Source: Calliopum simillimum
Lineage: Eukaryota > Arthropoda > Insecta > Diptera > Lauxaniidae
NCBI GenBank assembly: GCA_951812925.1
Contig: OX638372.1
Span: 6,076,001-6,140,000, forward strand
Direction of reading: 5' to 3'
DNA: 64,000 nucleotides
A model generated the notes under the pieces. It worked only from the letters and a program-made list of their open reading frames with translations, was not told the DNA's origin and did not search any database. Below are positions 11,953-24,215 of this stretch, one piece after another (positions within the stretch are counted from its first letter, which is position 1; the number at the start of each line of letters is the position of its first letter). The translations under genes and the position numbers were made by a program.

Positions 11953-12104
11953 CGAAACCCAGTGTGGATGAACATTTTTTTATTAATTTTTTATTAATTT
12001 ATACCTCGGCTACGTTGGAAATATGTTTCATTTTCTGCTCCAAGGAATCTTTAGACAAATAGTGTACAAATTAACAGAAATTTAAAAATTGGAATTGAAA
12101 ATTA

Positions 12105-12180
12105 CCGAGTGGATGATTTGAACCCGGGCCTCTCATCGCAGCGCAAGTTACTAGACCGATACACTATCGTTTGCTCTCTT
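12105..12180 (-). other. tRNA-like Pol III element (possible SINE)
   Basis: On the minus strand, TAGTGTATCGG resembles an A box, and about 35 bases later GGGTTCAAATC resembles a B box; the segment between them reads like a tRNA-Asp-style D-arm to variable region. The T stem does not pair well and no clean acceptor stem can be drawn, so it is unlikely to be a working tRNA. A tRNA-derived SINE or tRNA pseudogene is the best reading. It lies just outside the hAT-like MITE that starts at 12196. Confidence 0.35.
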
Positions 12181-12195
12181 TCACAATCGCTGAAG

Positions 12196-12601
12196 TAGTG
12201 ATGAGCAAACCAAGACCATAGCAGTCTTGGTCTTGGTGCAAGAACATTGAGTCTTGGTCTTGGTTTTAATATTGAGTCTTGGTTGTTGATCTTGCTCAAA
12301 AAGTCTTGGTCTTGGTCTTCAAAAAATTTTCAGAGATGTTGAGTATTCAAAATCATATTTTTCAAAAGCAGTGGGGTTTTTAAGATGCCAAAAACTCAAA
12401 TCAAGAGATGATTTTATCTTCAAAACGGGCGTGAAACAACTTTAAACTATAAATTAGCAAGACTGAGAAGCAGTCTTGGTCTTGATAATTATCGTGAGCA
12501 AGACCAAGTCCATAGCAATATTAGCATCTTGGTCTTGGTCTCGCAAAATTAGCAAGAAGAAGATCAAGACGCAAGACCAAAACTAATTTTGCTCATCACT
12601 A
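12196..12601 (+). mobile_element. hAT-like MITE with CTTGGT-rich ends, copy 1
   Basis: Termini are TAGTGATGAGCAAA and its reverse complement ending in TTGCTCATCACTA. The flanking 8-mers CGCTGAAG and CGATGAAC (12188-12195, 12602-12609) match at six of eight positions, consistent with an aged 8 bp hAT target duplication. The TAGTG start fits the hAT terminal pattern. Just inside each end lie degenerate, inverted arrays of GTCTTG/CTTGGT hexamers. The unique centre includes GTTGAGTATTCAAAA and GATGATTTTAT. There is no transposase, so it would depend on one supplied elsewhere. Confidence 0.85.
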
Positions 12602-12609
12602 CGATGAAC

Positions 12610-13562
12610 TACCAAACAGAACGTAGTCAGTAACGTTGTAATTTCACTGATACAATCGATACACAATTGGACCACTTTTGGTACTAATGACGGATTATGC
12701 ATTACATTTGGACCATTTTTGATACAATTGATAATTTAAGTGAATTTATTCTAGTTTTAGGCGTAGTCCATTATAAACTACTTACAAAAAAACTAGAACA
12801 AAGATTAGACTATTGAGACAATTGACTCCGTTGGTCCTACAGGATTGATTCATTTAGTAGATTTAAAAATACTGTTCTTATAATGTTATTATTATATGTA
12901 TTAAATAAGCAAAACTTTTTATTGGAAAATTGGCCTTCTTATAAGGAATAAGTATTATAGTAGCACTAAATCCTTTTAAATTTTATTTTATGTAGCTATT
13001 TGATTTCCAGGCGAATAAGTTATTGATACACAAAACTGACACTAAATAGAATTTATAAAATGGTCGCCAAAAAGTGCATAACTGTCACACTTAAAAAGAA
13101 TTTTAAATTTAATGGAGTAACCAACCAATTGATTCGCACGCGTCTCATTATACTGGCCACAAACATGGGAACGGGTAGAGATGTTAAAAAGAAGGTAAAA
13201 GTATCCTCTGTAGGGCATCCCTCATAAATACAAGATGGGAAAATGTAAAGTTTGGCGGAGAATCCAAAGAATAAATTTAAGAGCACAAGTCTCTCATCAT
13301 CTTTTATAGTGAATTTGATTTTATGGCGCAAAGGATATTACCGACAGATTACAACAAAGTTATGGCAAGGCAATAACACTATGAAATATTATTCACGGTG
13401 TTCAAATAAATTTTTTAATGGGACCTTTTTTCCTAAAATCAATAGTCCTAAGCCTCCTGAGTAAAATGATATGCTTTTTAAAATCGAAACCTTGGCACTT
13501 CCTTTTTTATTGGGCAAAATTGGTTAATCGATAGATTTCATAGATTTTCTAATGAAACTAAA
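12610..13562. other. Non-coding stretch, nothing recognised
   Basis: Apart from the phrase shared with 11745-11830, I see no repeat or gene. The overlapping open frames 13053-13331 (minus) and 13252-13464 (plus) have no recognisable domain. Confidence 0.45.
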
Positions 13563-14190
13563 ACTAGTAAGGGTGTTGCCTTTGGCCTGGCCTAGACTGC
13601 AGTATTTTGAAACTTTTGTTTATATGGGACGTGCTACACCCTCTTCTCCGAGTTCAACCAGTTTTTACAAAGAGATTGTATTTATAGTTTTATTGTCTGA
13701 GTGAAATTTAGTTCGATTATCTGAGAAAACGTTTTGAGTATAGCGTTTTGAAGCCATTGCTTTTATGGGAGGTGCCACGCCCTCTCGTCCGAATTCGCCC
13801 AGTCTTTTTGAGAGCTTGCGCTTACAATTCGTAGTATTTATTTGTATTTTGGTTGCATTGTCGTGAAAATACTCCTAAAGTGGCATTTTGAATATATTTC
13901 TAGTATGGGTGGTAGGCATGTTTTTTTGACCGATTTCGCTTATTTTCAATTTCAAGAGCAAATTTTTATGACGGAGGCAGTGTACCAAATTTCATTGAAT
14001 TATCTTGCTCGATTTTCCCAGAAAATGTATTTCCACGCACACCCAGCCAGACGGAAATGGCTATATCGACTCAGGAGGTGACGCTGATCAAGAATATGTA
14101 TATATACTGTTCTATATCTGCCACACCACCTCCTCTGCGTTACAAATGGAGGGACAAAGTGAATAAACCCTGGGTGTAGGGTATAAAAAG
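13563..14190 (-). mobile_element. DINE-1/INE-1-like Helentron-derived element, near full length
   Basis: On the minus strand it begins with the TATACCCTACACCCAGGGTT region, runs through TTGATCAGCGTCACCTCCTG, and then TAGCC and a short (GTCY)n-type stretch (CAGCCAGACGGA on the plus strand). It ends at ACTAGT. A CTAG-T end and a TATACCC head are the hallmarks of DINE-1, a non-autonomous Helentron (Helitron superfamily). Two internal paragraphs with GGGAGGTGCCACGCCCTC-like phrases repeat about 130 bp apart. It has no coding capacity; the open frames within it are chance. Confidence 0.85.
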
Positions 14191-16168
14191 TAGAGTGGCC
14201 GATCACCAACATTTGATTCATAAGAGCGCAAAAACCAATTTAAAGCTACATAGCACAATACTTTACAAAATATCTTTTCAAACTTGCCCGTCTCTTAAAC
14301 ATTTCTCACCACATCATATCAAAAATTCACCACTCTCAACGAAAAACAGCAAATACAATTCGAGAGCAATGCAAAGCTAAACCAGTTCCACGCATGACCC
14401 ATCAAAATACTCAACAAATAAAACAAACAAAACAAACAACAACAGCAACAACTACAATGATGACGACAAATGTCTTTTCAACTTCCCCTTCCTGACGCGC
14501 CACCGCTATCACATTTCCCACCACACAATACTCTTCAGCATAACAACTCTTGAACTGGAGGCAACATGCTGTCGGCGCGCCGTTTAAACTCCGCCTTTAT
14601 TTTCTAATTGATTCACCGTTGAGTGTTAACTTCCGCTGTCAATATTTTGGTCCATTGCGAATGTCTTCTGACACAGACAGGGGCACACACACTGACAGTA
14701 CACATATTGTTGTCTCTTTTTGGCAGATGCCATTTGGCGTATTGCCTTTTCGTTTACTTTAGCACTAAAAGCGAACCTCAACCCACTGGCAACGCTGCTG
14801 CTTTGTGCGTTCACGACATTTGCAACTCCTCGTAATGGTCCACCCTGGGCCACATCGTTGTCTTGTATTTCATAGCAAATTGTTAATTAATCTTTCTGCG
14901 ATTTTTTCTCCTCCTTTTTCCTTGTACTCGTCGTTTTCCTCTCTATTTTTTCCTGTTTATTACTCTTTGTTCTTTTTGGCATTTTTTGAAGTTTAAGTGC
15001 TTTTTACGCGGCATTGTCGGTGTAATCGTTATGACGTCCTATAGTATGAGTGAGAGCGTACAACACATAAATGGGTAGTGGGGTGAATATGTATACGAGT
15101 ACTATGCTGATATGCTGGGCGTAAATGAGGTGGTAACACTCGTCGCACAGTGCGTTGATTTCCTTCACTTCGTGGTGGCATTGCGTTTATATTTTCCTTC
15201 TTCCTCTGTTACCAATATGTGCGTCAGTGTGGGTGGGTGTCTTTTTTTTGGGGTTTTGGCTGGACTCTTGCCAGGGCACCATGTTGTTTTGGCTTCATTA
15301 TGATTTTGACACCTTTGAGTGGCTTTTATTTTCTCATTGCGTGGTGTTTATTATGTTGCCTTTACAGTTTGTTTTTGCTCGATTCCATAGTGTATGTGTG
15401 TGTTGATGTTTCTGTACGTGTGTGTTTTGGCACAAGGATATGGCCGTAAAAAGCATTTTAAAAGTTATTTTATGGCAATTAATACAGCTTTGGATATCAT
15501 AAAAAAAACGAAAGCGATAACCATTAAGAGGAAAAAAGTTATTAGAGAAAAAAAAAGAGGTTATGTGTTTGTGGAGCACAAAATAGGTGTGAGTTCTAGC
15601 TGGATTTTTATAAGTTGGATACTATATTGATTTCTATCAATTGAGCTTGTGAAATCCAAAAAGACATAACGGTGAAAAAATTGAGTTTTTGATAGAATTT
15701 AACTTAAATAAATGTTCCCTTATAGTTTTAACCCATGCATATAAAAATGTTGTTAACATACATATTTATTACACTTACACACTTTTTGGATTTCATGTGA
15801 TGATAATACTTTTGTAATACGTTTTAGTTTAATACACCTCCTTCCTATTTTTTTAACAGATTTTCTTTTATCTTAAAGTTTTTTATCTATTAAAGAATAA
15901 TACGTTACGAAATGCAAAAATAATTTAAGTCCCATTATCCAGTCGAAAAAAACTACATTTCCAGTTAGAAAGATTTTTCTCCTTAAAAGACGACTTTTTA
16001 ATATGTTTCTACCGGAAATTCAACTATGATGAGATCTATAAATCTCGTCGTTAAATCTTATCCGTTTCCAACGCCTGAAAGAGACTTATTTTTAATAGTA
16101 AATGTCATAAGTCTTGATATTTATCTTACATTTGCTTAGTTTTTACTGACATGTAATGCCAATTAGTA
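14191..16168. other. Non-coding stretch, locally GC-richer, no gene assigned
   Basis: The stretch 14440-14870 is less AT-rich and has several overlapping frames on both strands (for example 14626-14853 on the minus strand, starting MAQGGPLRGVANVV). None has a domain I recognise and no splice-site pair supports an exon. A GTGTGT-rich patch lies near 15385-15430. The frames around 15112-15449 overlap in three phases, which argues against coding. Confidence 0.4.
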
Positions 16169-17107
16169 GGGTAAGGGAAGGAAATATGGACCACCATATT
16201 GGCCCTATGCTCCTCCTAGAAGTTAAAGGAGAATACAATCTTTCTTTTTTAAATAAAACTCAAAAAACATAAAACAAAACAATTAATTTAATGCCATTCA
16301 TTAAAGAAAACAATTTATCTTTATTCTGATTCACTTTTAGATGAATATCTCATCAGGATAAAGAAAAAAAAATTAAAAAACTAAAAATTTTCAAAATGAA
16401 GATCAAAAAAAAGTGTAGTGTTATATGGACTATGTAGTCCATATTGCCCCACATGTTTATTCAGTACAGAAGTTGCATATAAAATTGTCACTTCCATATC
16501 CGGCACATTTGTCATGATTCTTAGAACGTCAGATTACACATTCAACCCAAAATTCGTAACTGCGATCTTCTGAGTAAAGGGTATTACATTATATGCATTT
16601 TTTATCTTCTTTTCATTTGTAGTTTACGAATTCCAAATCATCACCATGTAACTCGTCATGAAAATTGCAACTCGATTCTCCATCAAAAGAAGATGCTAAA
16701 TACATTTGATTTTGAGGATTTTTTCTTTGGTGGTCCATATTACCAGGTGTTGGTAAAATAAATGGTTTTTTATTAAAAACTTTTATGGTCAATGAACTTA
16801 TTTGTGCTTATAAATTATAAATGGTATGCACTGATTTTATATAATTAACCATTTATTTTAAAACACCATGTCTTTAAAGTGAAAAAATTAAATTTACTAA
16901 CTGGAAACAAATTATTACCAAACTCTTTTTTAGAAAAAACAACTTTACGGAAACATGCGACTTCGCCGAACGCTAAAATCGCACTTACATAAGCTTTAGG
17001 TATTGGCGTAATGTTCAAATATGAATAACGGTAAATCCTATGTACGCAATGGAAAATATCCATGTGGTCCATATTACCCACGTAGTCCATATTTCCCTCC
17101 CTTACCC
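16169..17107 (-). mobile_element. TA-flanked DNA transposon, 939 bp, pogo/Tigger-like candidate
   Basis: The ends are inverted repeats of the form GGGTAAGGGARGGAAATATG followed by GACYAC, and each is flanked by TA (16167-16168, 17108-17109). The word ATATGGACTAC or its complement recurs internally near 16429-16447 as a palindrome and near 16731 and 17060. The minus strand between about 16720 and 16440 encodes a Cys/His-rich relic with the spacing W-x2-C, H-x2-C and F-x-C-x2-C, reading YEFWVEC and then NHDKCAGYG and FICNFC. This resembles the zinc-finger tail of some pogo/Jerky-type transposases. It is interrupted by stops, so the copy is not autonomous. Confidence 0.7.
16440..16720 (-). pseudogene. 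Possible transposase C-terminal zinc-finger relic
   Basis: Read on the minus strand, an acidic stretch (FDGESSCNFHDELHGDDLEF) is followed by stops and then by a Cys/His arrangement: WVEC, NHDKCAG, and ICNFC. In some pogo/Jerky-type DDE transposases a PHD-like finger of this kind follows the catalytic domain. Here no DDE residues remain and several stops interrupt the frame. The position inside a TA-flanked element makes a transposase origin plausible. A chance Cys-rich frame cannot be excluded. Confidence 0.35.
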
Positions 17108-17224
17108 TAAAGCTAAGAGGTGCCACTTGGTCGAAAATATCCAAAATCGGTAGCCCTGCTGAAATTTATAAGCAGATTTAAAATAAATTTCCTGAGAAAT
17201 AAATTCATTGCTATGTGAATTAAT

Positions 17225-17456
17225 TTTTTCAAAACGGACACAGTAATAACTACATAACTTGCTAATCTGAAACATTTTTGTTAATGGTAAATTCCTTCAA
17301 TTTTTTTTTTTTTTTGCATCTTCACATGCTTATAACTTTTAAAAAAATTTAAAATTTAAAAAAAAAAAAATAAAATTTGATCAAAAGCTCTTCAAAAAAC
17401 CAACAAAAAAGTTTCAATCTAGCAAGTTAGTTTTAACTGTGTCCGTTTGAAAAAAT
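17225..17456. mobile_element. Small MITE with about 45 bp inverted repeats
   Basis: The left end (about 17225-17275) reads TTTTTTCAAAACGGACACAG, then words including AACTTGCTAATCTGAAAC. The right end (about 17411-17456) carries the complement: GTTTCAATCTAGCAAGTTAG, then CTGTGTCCGTTTGAAAAAAT. The middle is A/T homopolymer. It has no coding capacity. Target duplication is obscured by the AT-rich flanks, so the superfamily is unknown. Confidence 0.75.
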
Positions 17457-20400
17457 AAAAGTCATGTGGTAAATCATGCGATTTACTCAGAGATTTACTT
17501 CATAAATCTAACGCAGACGGTACAAGTGAATTTTGGTGAAAATCAGAAAAAGCAGATGTGTTGCAGATGTCCAGAGCTTCGATGAGGCTATTGATATTTG
17601 CATCAGAAATAAGTCGTAAAGAATTGTTGAGTATTTTTTAAATAATTGGTCTGACGTGAACTTAATCTGGGTAATTTTACTTCGATATCCTATTCTTCGC
17701 AGATCTTGCTGATTTTTTGGAAAACTGTACTAAAATATTCCTCTGCACTTTACTTTCTCTTCTTTCCATTAATTCTTCTTTTGCTTTAGTACTTTATCGT
17801 GATCTTGATTTTTAGTTTGAAGAGATTGACTCAACGACAACACCAAGTGATGTATCATTCTTATCCCAGAAAAAACTGTGCACAATTTGGATGATGCCCA
17901 GAAAGTTTCTTATTGGCACAATTTTGAAGTGAATGAAAAGAAGTGAAAGCAATTGCTAAAAGAAAAGTCGGTTTTTTATATTCTGTTATTAATTCATTAA
18001 AGGAACTTTTTCGATTAATTTTGTTTTATTTAAATTTTTTCAATTCAAGCGCGGAACTGTAGGGACTGAGTCTTTTGTTGAATTCCAGCGTATTAATATT
18101 CTTAAGTATGCGAATAATATATGAACTTCAGAGAAGTTCGAAAAATTTCCCTTATCCCTCTATCCACCGTTGAGGAGTGAATTTTTTTTATGAACAAAAT
18201 TAAATACTATCCTGAAAAATTTAGATTTTGTACCTTAAGATTGTTTTGCATTAAGAAAAGGAAAAACGATTAACTTTATTCAATAATATGTAACTGGCCA
18301 CTTTAATACGTTGTACAGCAAAAGAATTTTTCTTATTGTACTAATATATTGCAATAAATAAATATAAATACAAATACAAATACTCCACAAGAAAATGTTC
18401 CCTACATTATTAAAAAAAAAGGATTTTCTGGGTTTTGGAAACTTTAAATCGGCGGAAAACATTTATTGTTTTAGATTTTCTTTTTAAAAATGTAGGTCAA
18501 TATATATAGTGTTACAAGCCCAAATTTGTTGTTAAATTAAAACAAAAGAATTATCAGTAAAATTAACAACAGTTCAGAATTATTTTCCACAGAATAAATT
18601 GTTTAAAGTCCAATTATTTTAAAATTAAGATAGAAATTTATTCAAAACACAAAAAAAAAAAAAAAAATCAAAATAAAAATAAAAAATGATAAAAGCAAAT
18701 GCAATAAAATTTTAATAATAAAATTCAACAAATGCGAGTAATTTGCAAAGTGGCGCAAAATCCGTGTGAAATTAAATTGTAATTTTTGCATTTAATATGA
18801 AAATTACTAATAATGAAACAAAGATAAAATGTAAATAAAATTAAACAAATGAAAAAATTAAAAATCGTCAATGAAATTATCAAAGCATTAAAGTAAATTA
18901 ATTAAATTTGTTGATAAAAAATGCATTGCAATAAAACAATCAACAACATTTCGTGTGTAATATGGCGTGACAACATTTTTGCACGTTATGCCACAAACAA
19001 CAAAAAAAAAAGTTCCATATATTTGTAGGTATATCATCAGTATGGTCGTCGTCTGTCCGTCAGTCAGTTATCGCAGACAACGTTTTACAAACGACTGCAG
19101 CAAAAATCGCATTCACACTCATTGTATTATGTCTTGTTGTTATTGTTACGGGCGTGATCGTTGTTGTTACTCCACCATTTAATGTTTTTAATATCACCAG
19201 CAGGTTTTGCTTACGATAAACGCTCATTAAAACTGAAAATCAAAAGATTTGTCGATTTAAAAAATAAAAGTTTTGAAATTTTTATGGAGAAAAACCGGGA
19301 GATATGGCACTTTAGTGCACAACTTGATGTAATGAAGATGGGCATCATAAAATTCTCGACTTTTCCAAATATTTTTATGCTAAACCATGAGCTAAAAAAA
19401 ATAAGTAAATAAGAAATAATTGCAAAAACAAAAAGAAAATGTGTCCATAGCCACAACAACACCAAATGATCCTAACGGGTATGGGGTGCATGTCATGTCA
19501 TACAAACCCACTGAACTGCTTTTCTGATTTAATAATTTTCCTTTTGTTCAACTCCTTCTAAAACGAAAATTTCCCATGTAAACTAAAACAGCGGTAGTAA
19601 AAGAATTTCCGCTAATAACTCGCATACATAGAAAGCGCATGGTGATGTGATGCATGTGCCGATGAGGCCAGCAATTAATGTAATTAGTTGCATTTAAAAG
19701 CAAATGCCCGTACATGGCAGCATATGGTTGCACTTGTATGGGTATGTAAATGCATATGTACGATGTAAGTATGTGGTGATGATGTGGCCCATGAAAGCCG
19801 TCGCGAGCTCAATGATGGTGAACACTTTAAGCAAACATCATTTTGCAGTTTTTTTTTTTTTTTAGTAAATGGTTGTTGGTAATAATTTCTCTGAAGTAAG
19901 GCAATTAGCAAAGATAAGATATATAGACAGGTTGGCTGAGTTGATTTTAAAAATTAATGTATTCTAATTTGTACATTGAGGTGGCTTTTTTAAAATTCAA
20001 GAAAAAACAAATTTTTTTGTTTGGATTCTATAAAAATCTAATATTATTCCGTTCTAACTCATCTGTCCTCTCATTTAGGTTCAAACCATTCACCGAAAGC
20101 TTAGCATTACCTCTTTCCAAATTCGTCCTGTCCCAGGTCGCCCCAAATTCCGTTAGGAATCGAAGCTTTTGGTAAATTGTCCTCTCGTTAAGTTTCAGAC
20201 TCTTCGTCTAACTGTTCCTGATTCTAATTTCATCTAGTTCCAGATTTCCCTAGACTCGACAATTTCGTCGAACGCCTATCACTCCTCCAAACGGGTTGGC
20301 CTTGAAAAAATCAGGCACTCTTTCAAAACAAATCTTGAATTATGAAATGATGTGTTAGCTCTCGAAGTTATCAAATAAACTCTGTTATGAAACATGTAAC

Positions 20401-20485
20401 TTTCTCCTTTATATCTTGAAACGGACCTTAAATCTTGGAAAGGCTGAGTAATTCCCAGCTATAAAACCGGAGCAACTTACATACC
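17457..20485. other. AT-rich non-coding stretch, nothing recognised
   Basis: No gene or clear transposon is seen across this 3 kb. It holds poly-A tracts near 18650-18667 and 19008-19016 and an A/T-only stretch around 18600-18900. Open frames such as 18967-19182, 19161-19412 and 19211-19465 overlap on both strands and show no known domain. Confidence 0.5.
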
Positions 20486-20745
20486 GCTGAGTAAAACTTT
20501 TCACACTGCTGATTACAAATTAACACTGTTTTGGATAAAAATTATTAGGTTTTACTCCGTGGTTATGATATAAAATCGATATGTCAACTTGACATTATGA
20601 GATGTCAGTGATATAATTTTTCATATTTCAAAGTATGTATACTAATTGAGTAAATTATACACATTAATGAGAGAATTTTACACATTTCTGAGCAAAAATG
20701 TTTGACACACTACATGAGTAAAACATTTCACACAGTTTCGTTTAG
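20486..20745. repeat. Minisatellite of TGAG-TAAA-A-TTTCACAC units
   Basis: Related units of about 20-27 bp recur: TGAGTAAAACTTTTCACACT (20488), TGAGTAAATTATACACATTA (20647), TGAGAGAATTTTACACATTT (20667), a CTGAGCAAAAATG unit (20689) and TGAGTAAAACATTTCACACA (20715). Four are adjacent and one lies about 160 bp upstream. No gene is seen inside it. Confidence 0.7.
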
Positions 20746-22760
20746 AGTGTAAGCCCCTTTTTCACTTGTTATAAGACTGAAAGATTTTTTTATAAATTGG
20801 GATTTCTGAACTTTGTAATCAATGTTCAGTTAAAGGCATTTTATTTTAGAAAAAAAAAAATACTTTTTACATTACGGAAGGTGAACAATTTATTTACCCG
20901 GGAGTCATATTTCTTAATTTTTTAAAAATCCTTTTTTGTTAGACCGTCAGGAAGGCTGAACAAAAGCTGTACAAAAAATAAAATTTTTTTGGAGAACGAG
21001 TGGAAATACTTTTACATCTCATACAAAAATTTTTTCTTTACAGATCTCAGAAAAGAAATAAAATTTTTTTTGGAAATGTTCCGTGCTCAAATCTCCCTAG
21101 CTACAGATTTCAGCTTACCCCACAGCTTGTCTTCAATTCAACATTTTCAAGAAGCATAGCACTGTGAATGATGAACTGATCTCTACAATTTCTCAAAGGA
21201 ATCGAAATTAATAATTCTCTTAGCTAATACTATGCTCTACAGCAATGTATCAACATTTTACACAAAAATCAGCAAAGTTCTTAAATGAAAAATAAAAACA
21301 AAAAAAAAACCTGTAAGACTCCAAAAATGTTTTTAATATGAACACTTTTAACACTAATGGTGACGGAATACTTAATTTGTTGCTGGTCATGGAGTGCATT
21401 TCAGAGGGTGGCAGAAATACAAAATTGCGGGTGGGGTACAAAATCAACAACAACAGCAAAAACCTGTAAAGTTTACGATTTGAAAAGGAAAAAAAAAAAC
21501 AAAACTAAAAAAAGTTTAAGTGAACACTCAACCACCACCCACAGAGTTTCAAAAAAGTGTCAAAATTACCTTAGCTGCTAAAATGGGAGTGGGGCAGGAG
21601 AGTTATAGCATAAAGTTCAGAGTTTTGGAGAGGGGTTGCTTGTCGGTTGTAAATTTGTTAATGTGGCAATGACAGCAACAACAACAACAACAACAATAAC
21701 AACACCCACCACAAACAAGTGACAAAGTTGTAAACAAGTTGTATGTATTTCAGTTGTAGGGTGTTGATTTGGGGTGGCTTATTGGGAGGGTTGATCGCCC
21801 CCCGGTTCTTTTTGCAATGGTTTGAGTCTGAGTTTTGTGTTGAGCGATGGATGAGTCAAAATTGTTTTAATGTTGGGAAAATTTATGTAAATTGCGCTCT
21901 TTTTGCATATTTAAAAAGCGAATACACGAGCACTTTGCCAGCGTAATTTGTTACCATTACGAGCAAAAGCGACGCGCAGCAGCGCAATCAACGTTTTTAC
22001 TCTGACAAGTGTGGGAGCTGTCAAAGTGACAGTTGAGAAGAAGTGTGAGTGGAAGCACAAAAATGCTAAAAAATAAAAGTTTGTCGTCAGAGCGTTACTG
22101 TGCGACATTTTTGTTTTGCTAAATAAAACTTTTAAATGTATCGTGTGCTTTTTTCTTTTGGGGAACTCTTTTTCATGCTTGTTTTTGTTTTTGGCCTGTT
22201 TGAATATGATTTTTTTTTACGTTTTATTTTTGAGTGTGGGGATTATGGGTTAAAACTTTGTTATTCATTTTTTTGGTCATGTTGTGTAGGTGTGCGCCTT
22301 TTAAAAAGTTTAATTTGGCATAAGTGAGCGCCATTTTGAAACGTTTTTGAAGTTTGCACCAATTTGCATATTCATTTTGTTGAAAATTATGTATGTTAAT
22401 TTTACTGGAAAAAATTGAAAGTAAAAAAAAACTAAGCAAAATATATATAAGTAGCACAGAGTTTTCTTTTGAAGTTAATTTTTGAAATGTTATTCCTAAT
22501 TTTATTGTCACTTACAATTTGTCGTATGGTTTATGGTTAAGCATTTCAATATTTGTTTTTTATATTTTGAAAGCCCTTTCTTGTACTGTTAAATATTTTT
22601 ATAATTTTCAATAAGAAAAAAATTAAATTAAAATAGAGAGCTCATATTAAAAACTAAGAATTTTTAATTTTAAACATAAAATTGGAATAGCCAGTTCTCA
22701 TTGAAACTAAAAAATTAATTGGAGCCCAACGCGGGTTTTGCTTCTCTACACGATGACTAA
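20746..22760. other. Non-coding stretch with a CAA microsatellite
   Basis: A (CAA)n run lies at 21673-21704. The rest is AT-rich with purine and T tracts. The frames 21250-21459, 21357-21581 and 21743-21946 have no domain I recognise. Confidence 0.5.
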
Positions 22761-23101
22761 ACTAGTAACGGTGTTACCTTTAATCAGTCCAAAAATAAAA
22801 TACCCTACACTACAGCATTATAAAAATTTTTCTTGTATGGGAGGTGCCACGCCCTCTTGTCCTCGGACAAGAATCTTATAGAATCTACTAACTATTCCTA
22901 GTAGAATTGCAAAATTTCCTTATATAATTCAAATAACGCTTAAAATTTATTTTGAAAACTTTGAATGTATGTAAGGTGCCACACCCTCTTGCCTTAAACA
23001 ACCATGTTTCTGCTCAGAGCTTGCATTTACTATCTTTTGAGTGAAATTTAATTGATATATCTTAAAAAACGCTATCAGCAAAGCATTTGCAATCTTTTAT
23101 A

Positions 23102-24060
23102 TGGGTTAAGCCTGGGAAATATGGCACCTTTCTGTTTAACCGCTGTAAAACCAGAATTAAAAGATATTTTTGAAGGAACTAAACGCAAATTTATGCTTGA
23201 ATTAATTTAAAACAACAAAAAAAAAATACTTCAACTAAAAAAAATTGCAAATAACAACCTATGTTTTGTTTTTATTTTAAAAAAATGCTATGAAGTGCCA
23301 AAATCACCCGAGGCACCCTAAGTGGCTTTTAAATTTTTGATGCCAAAATTATTGCATATTTTTGTATAGCTTAGTGGTTTATTCCTAGTCTTCTCCACAT
23401 CCAACGCACCCATCCGATTCATCTTGGAATTAAATATATTCTTCATCGCAGGAATCATAACCGTTTATAATTCCTCTTTTTTTGCAATCACCATACGTTG
23501 CGTTGGTTGTTTTTCAAATTCTTGGCGTTTATTTTCTTGAGATTTCACTCAACACCATTCCTGCGGTATGTCACATGTTCTCAAGTTTCCACAAGGTTTT
23601 GTAACGTATTAGAGGAAACCTCAAATTAATCGGGTAAAAATGAAAAGTAAAATTCTGCAATTCTTGAGGGACTGTACGTTGAAGCGCTTTATATTTATGC
23701 TCCCAAATATCTTATGACCTGCAAGGGCAGAAATGGCACCCGAACTACAAAACCTCAGTAATTGGGTGCCATTTCTCTTTTTTGGTATACACGAAGGTCA
23801 CGAAACTAATAAAAATTTTCATCCGCGCTTTTAATCAATTTTGTTTATTTTGATATATGCACCATATAGCTGTATCAAATACTCATCTCTATGACATCTC
23901 TCAAAATATATGCAAAAAAAGTTAGCCATTTACATTTCTAATTTTTCTATTTTTAAATCCTGCGCATAAGTAATAAACGAGTTAGTCACCACAAATTCTT
24001 ACGCGCAATTGAATTAAATTTAATCCTTAAAGGGGTGCCATGTCTCCCGTGCTAACCCTT
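23102..24060 (-). mobile_element. TA-flanked DNA transposon, 959 bp, nested in DINE-1
   Basis: The ends are imperfect inverted repeats: left GGGTTAAGCCTGGGAAATAT then GGCACC; right, read inward on the minus strand, GGGTTAGCACGGGAGACATG then GCACC. TA lies at both edges (23100-23101, 24061-24062). Comparison with other DINE-1 copies gives the empty site with a single TA, which supports TA duplication. The phrase GGGTGCCATTT and its complement AAATGGCACCC occur inside, near 23729-23775. On the minus strand, near 23470-23370, an acidic stretch with CVGCGE is visible. Size and layout parallel the element at 16169-17107, suggesting related non-autonomous families. Confidence 0.8.
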
Positions 24061-24126
24061 TATTGGAGGCACTACGCCAACTTGTTCGAATTCACCTAAT
24101 TCTTGCTCAGAGCTTGCACTTACTAA

Positions 24127-24215
24127 TAGTGATGAGCAACCCAATACCAAGAACAAGACCATATCAGTCCTGGTCTTTGACATTCAGTCTTAGTTTTGGT
24201 CTTCACTGCGTTACA
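24127..24215. mobile_element. hAT-like MITE with CTTGGT-rich ends, short fragment
   Basis: It starts TAGTGATGAGCAACCCAATA, followed by ACCAAGAACAAGACCATATC and AGTCTTAGTTTTGGTCTTC, matching the outer part of the copies at 12196 and 26014. The inner core and the opposite end are absent. It lies inside the DINE-1 copy at 22761-24245, between GAGCTTGCACTTACTAA and ACTGCGTTAC. Confidence 0.7.

Noticed and set aside
11945..11965. GGGTTCGAAACCC as part of a plus-strand tRNA gene
   Set aside because: It looks like a T-arm, but no D-arm or acceptor stem can be placed around it. It also overlaps the reverse-transcriptase-like frame. A chance palindrome is more likely.
14550..14853. Overlapping frames in a GC-richer patch as a host exon
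   Set aside because: Frames exist on both strands and in several phases, show no known domain, and no splice acceptor and donor pair brackets any of them.
15112..15449. Hydrophobic frames as a membrane protein
   Set aside because: Three overlapping phases are all hydrophobic because the DNA is T- and G-rich. No one phase is favoured.
20488..20735. Regular repeats as a CRISPR array
   Set aside because: The units are contiguous and diverged, not identical repeats with unique spacers, and the DNA is eukaryotic.
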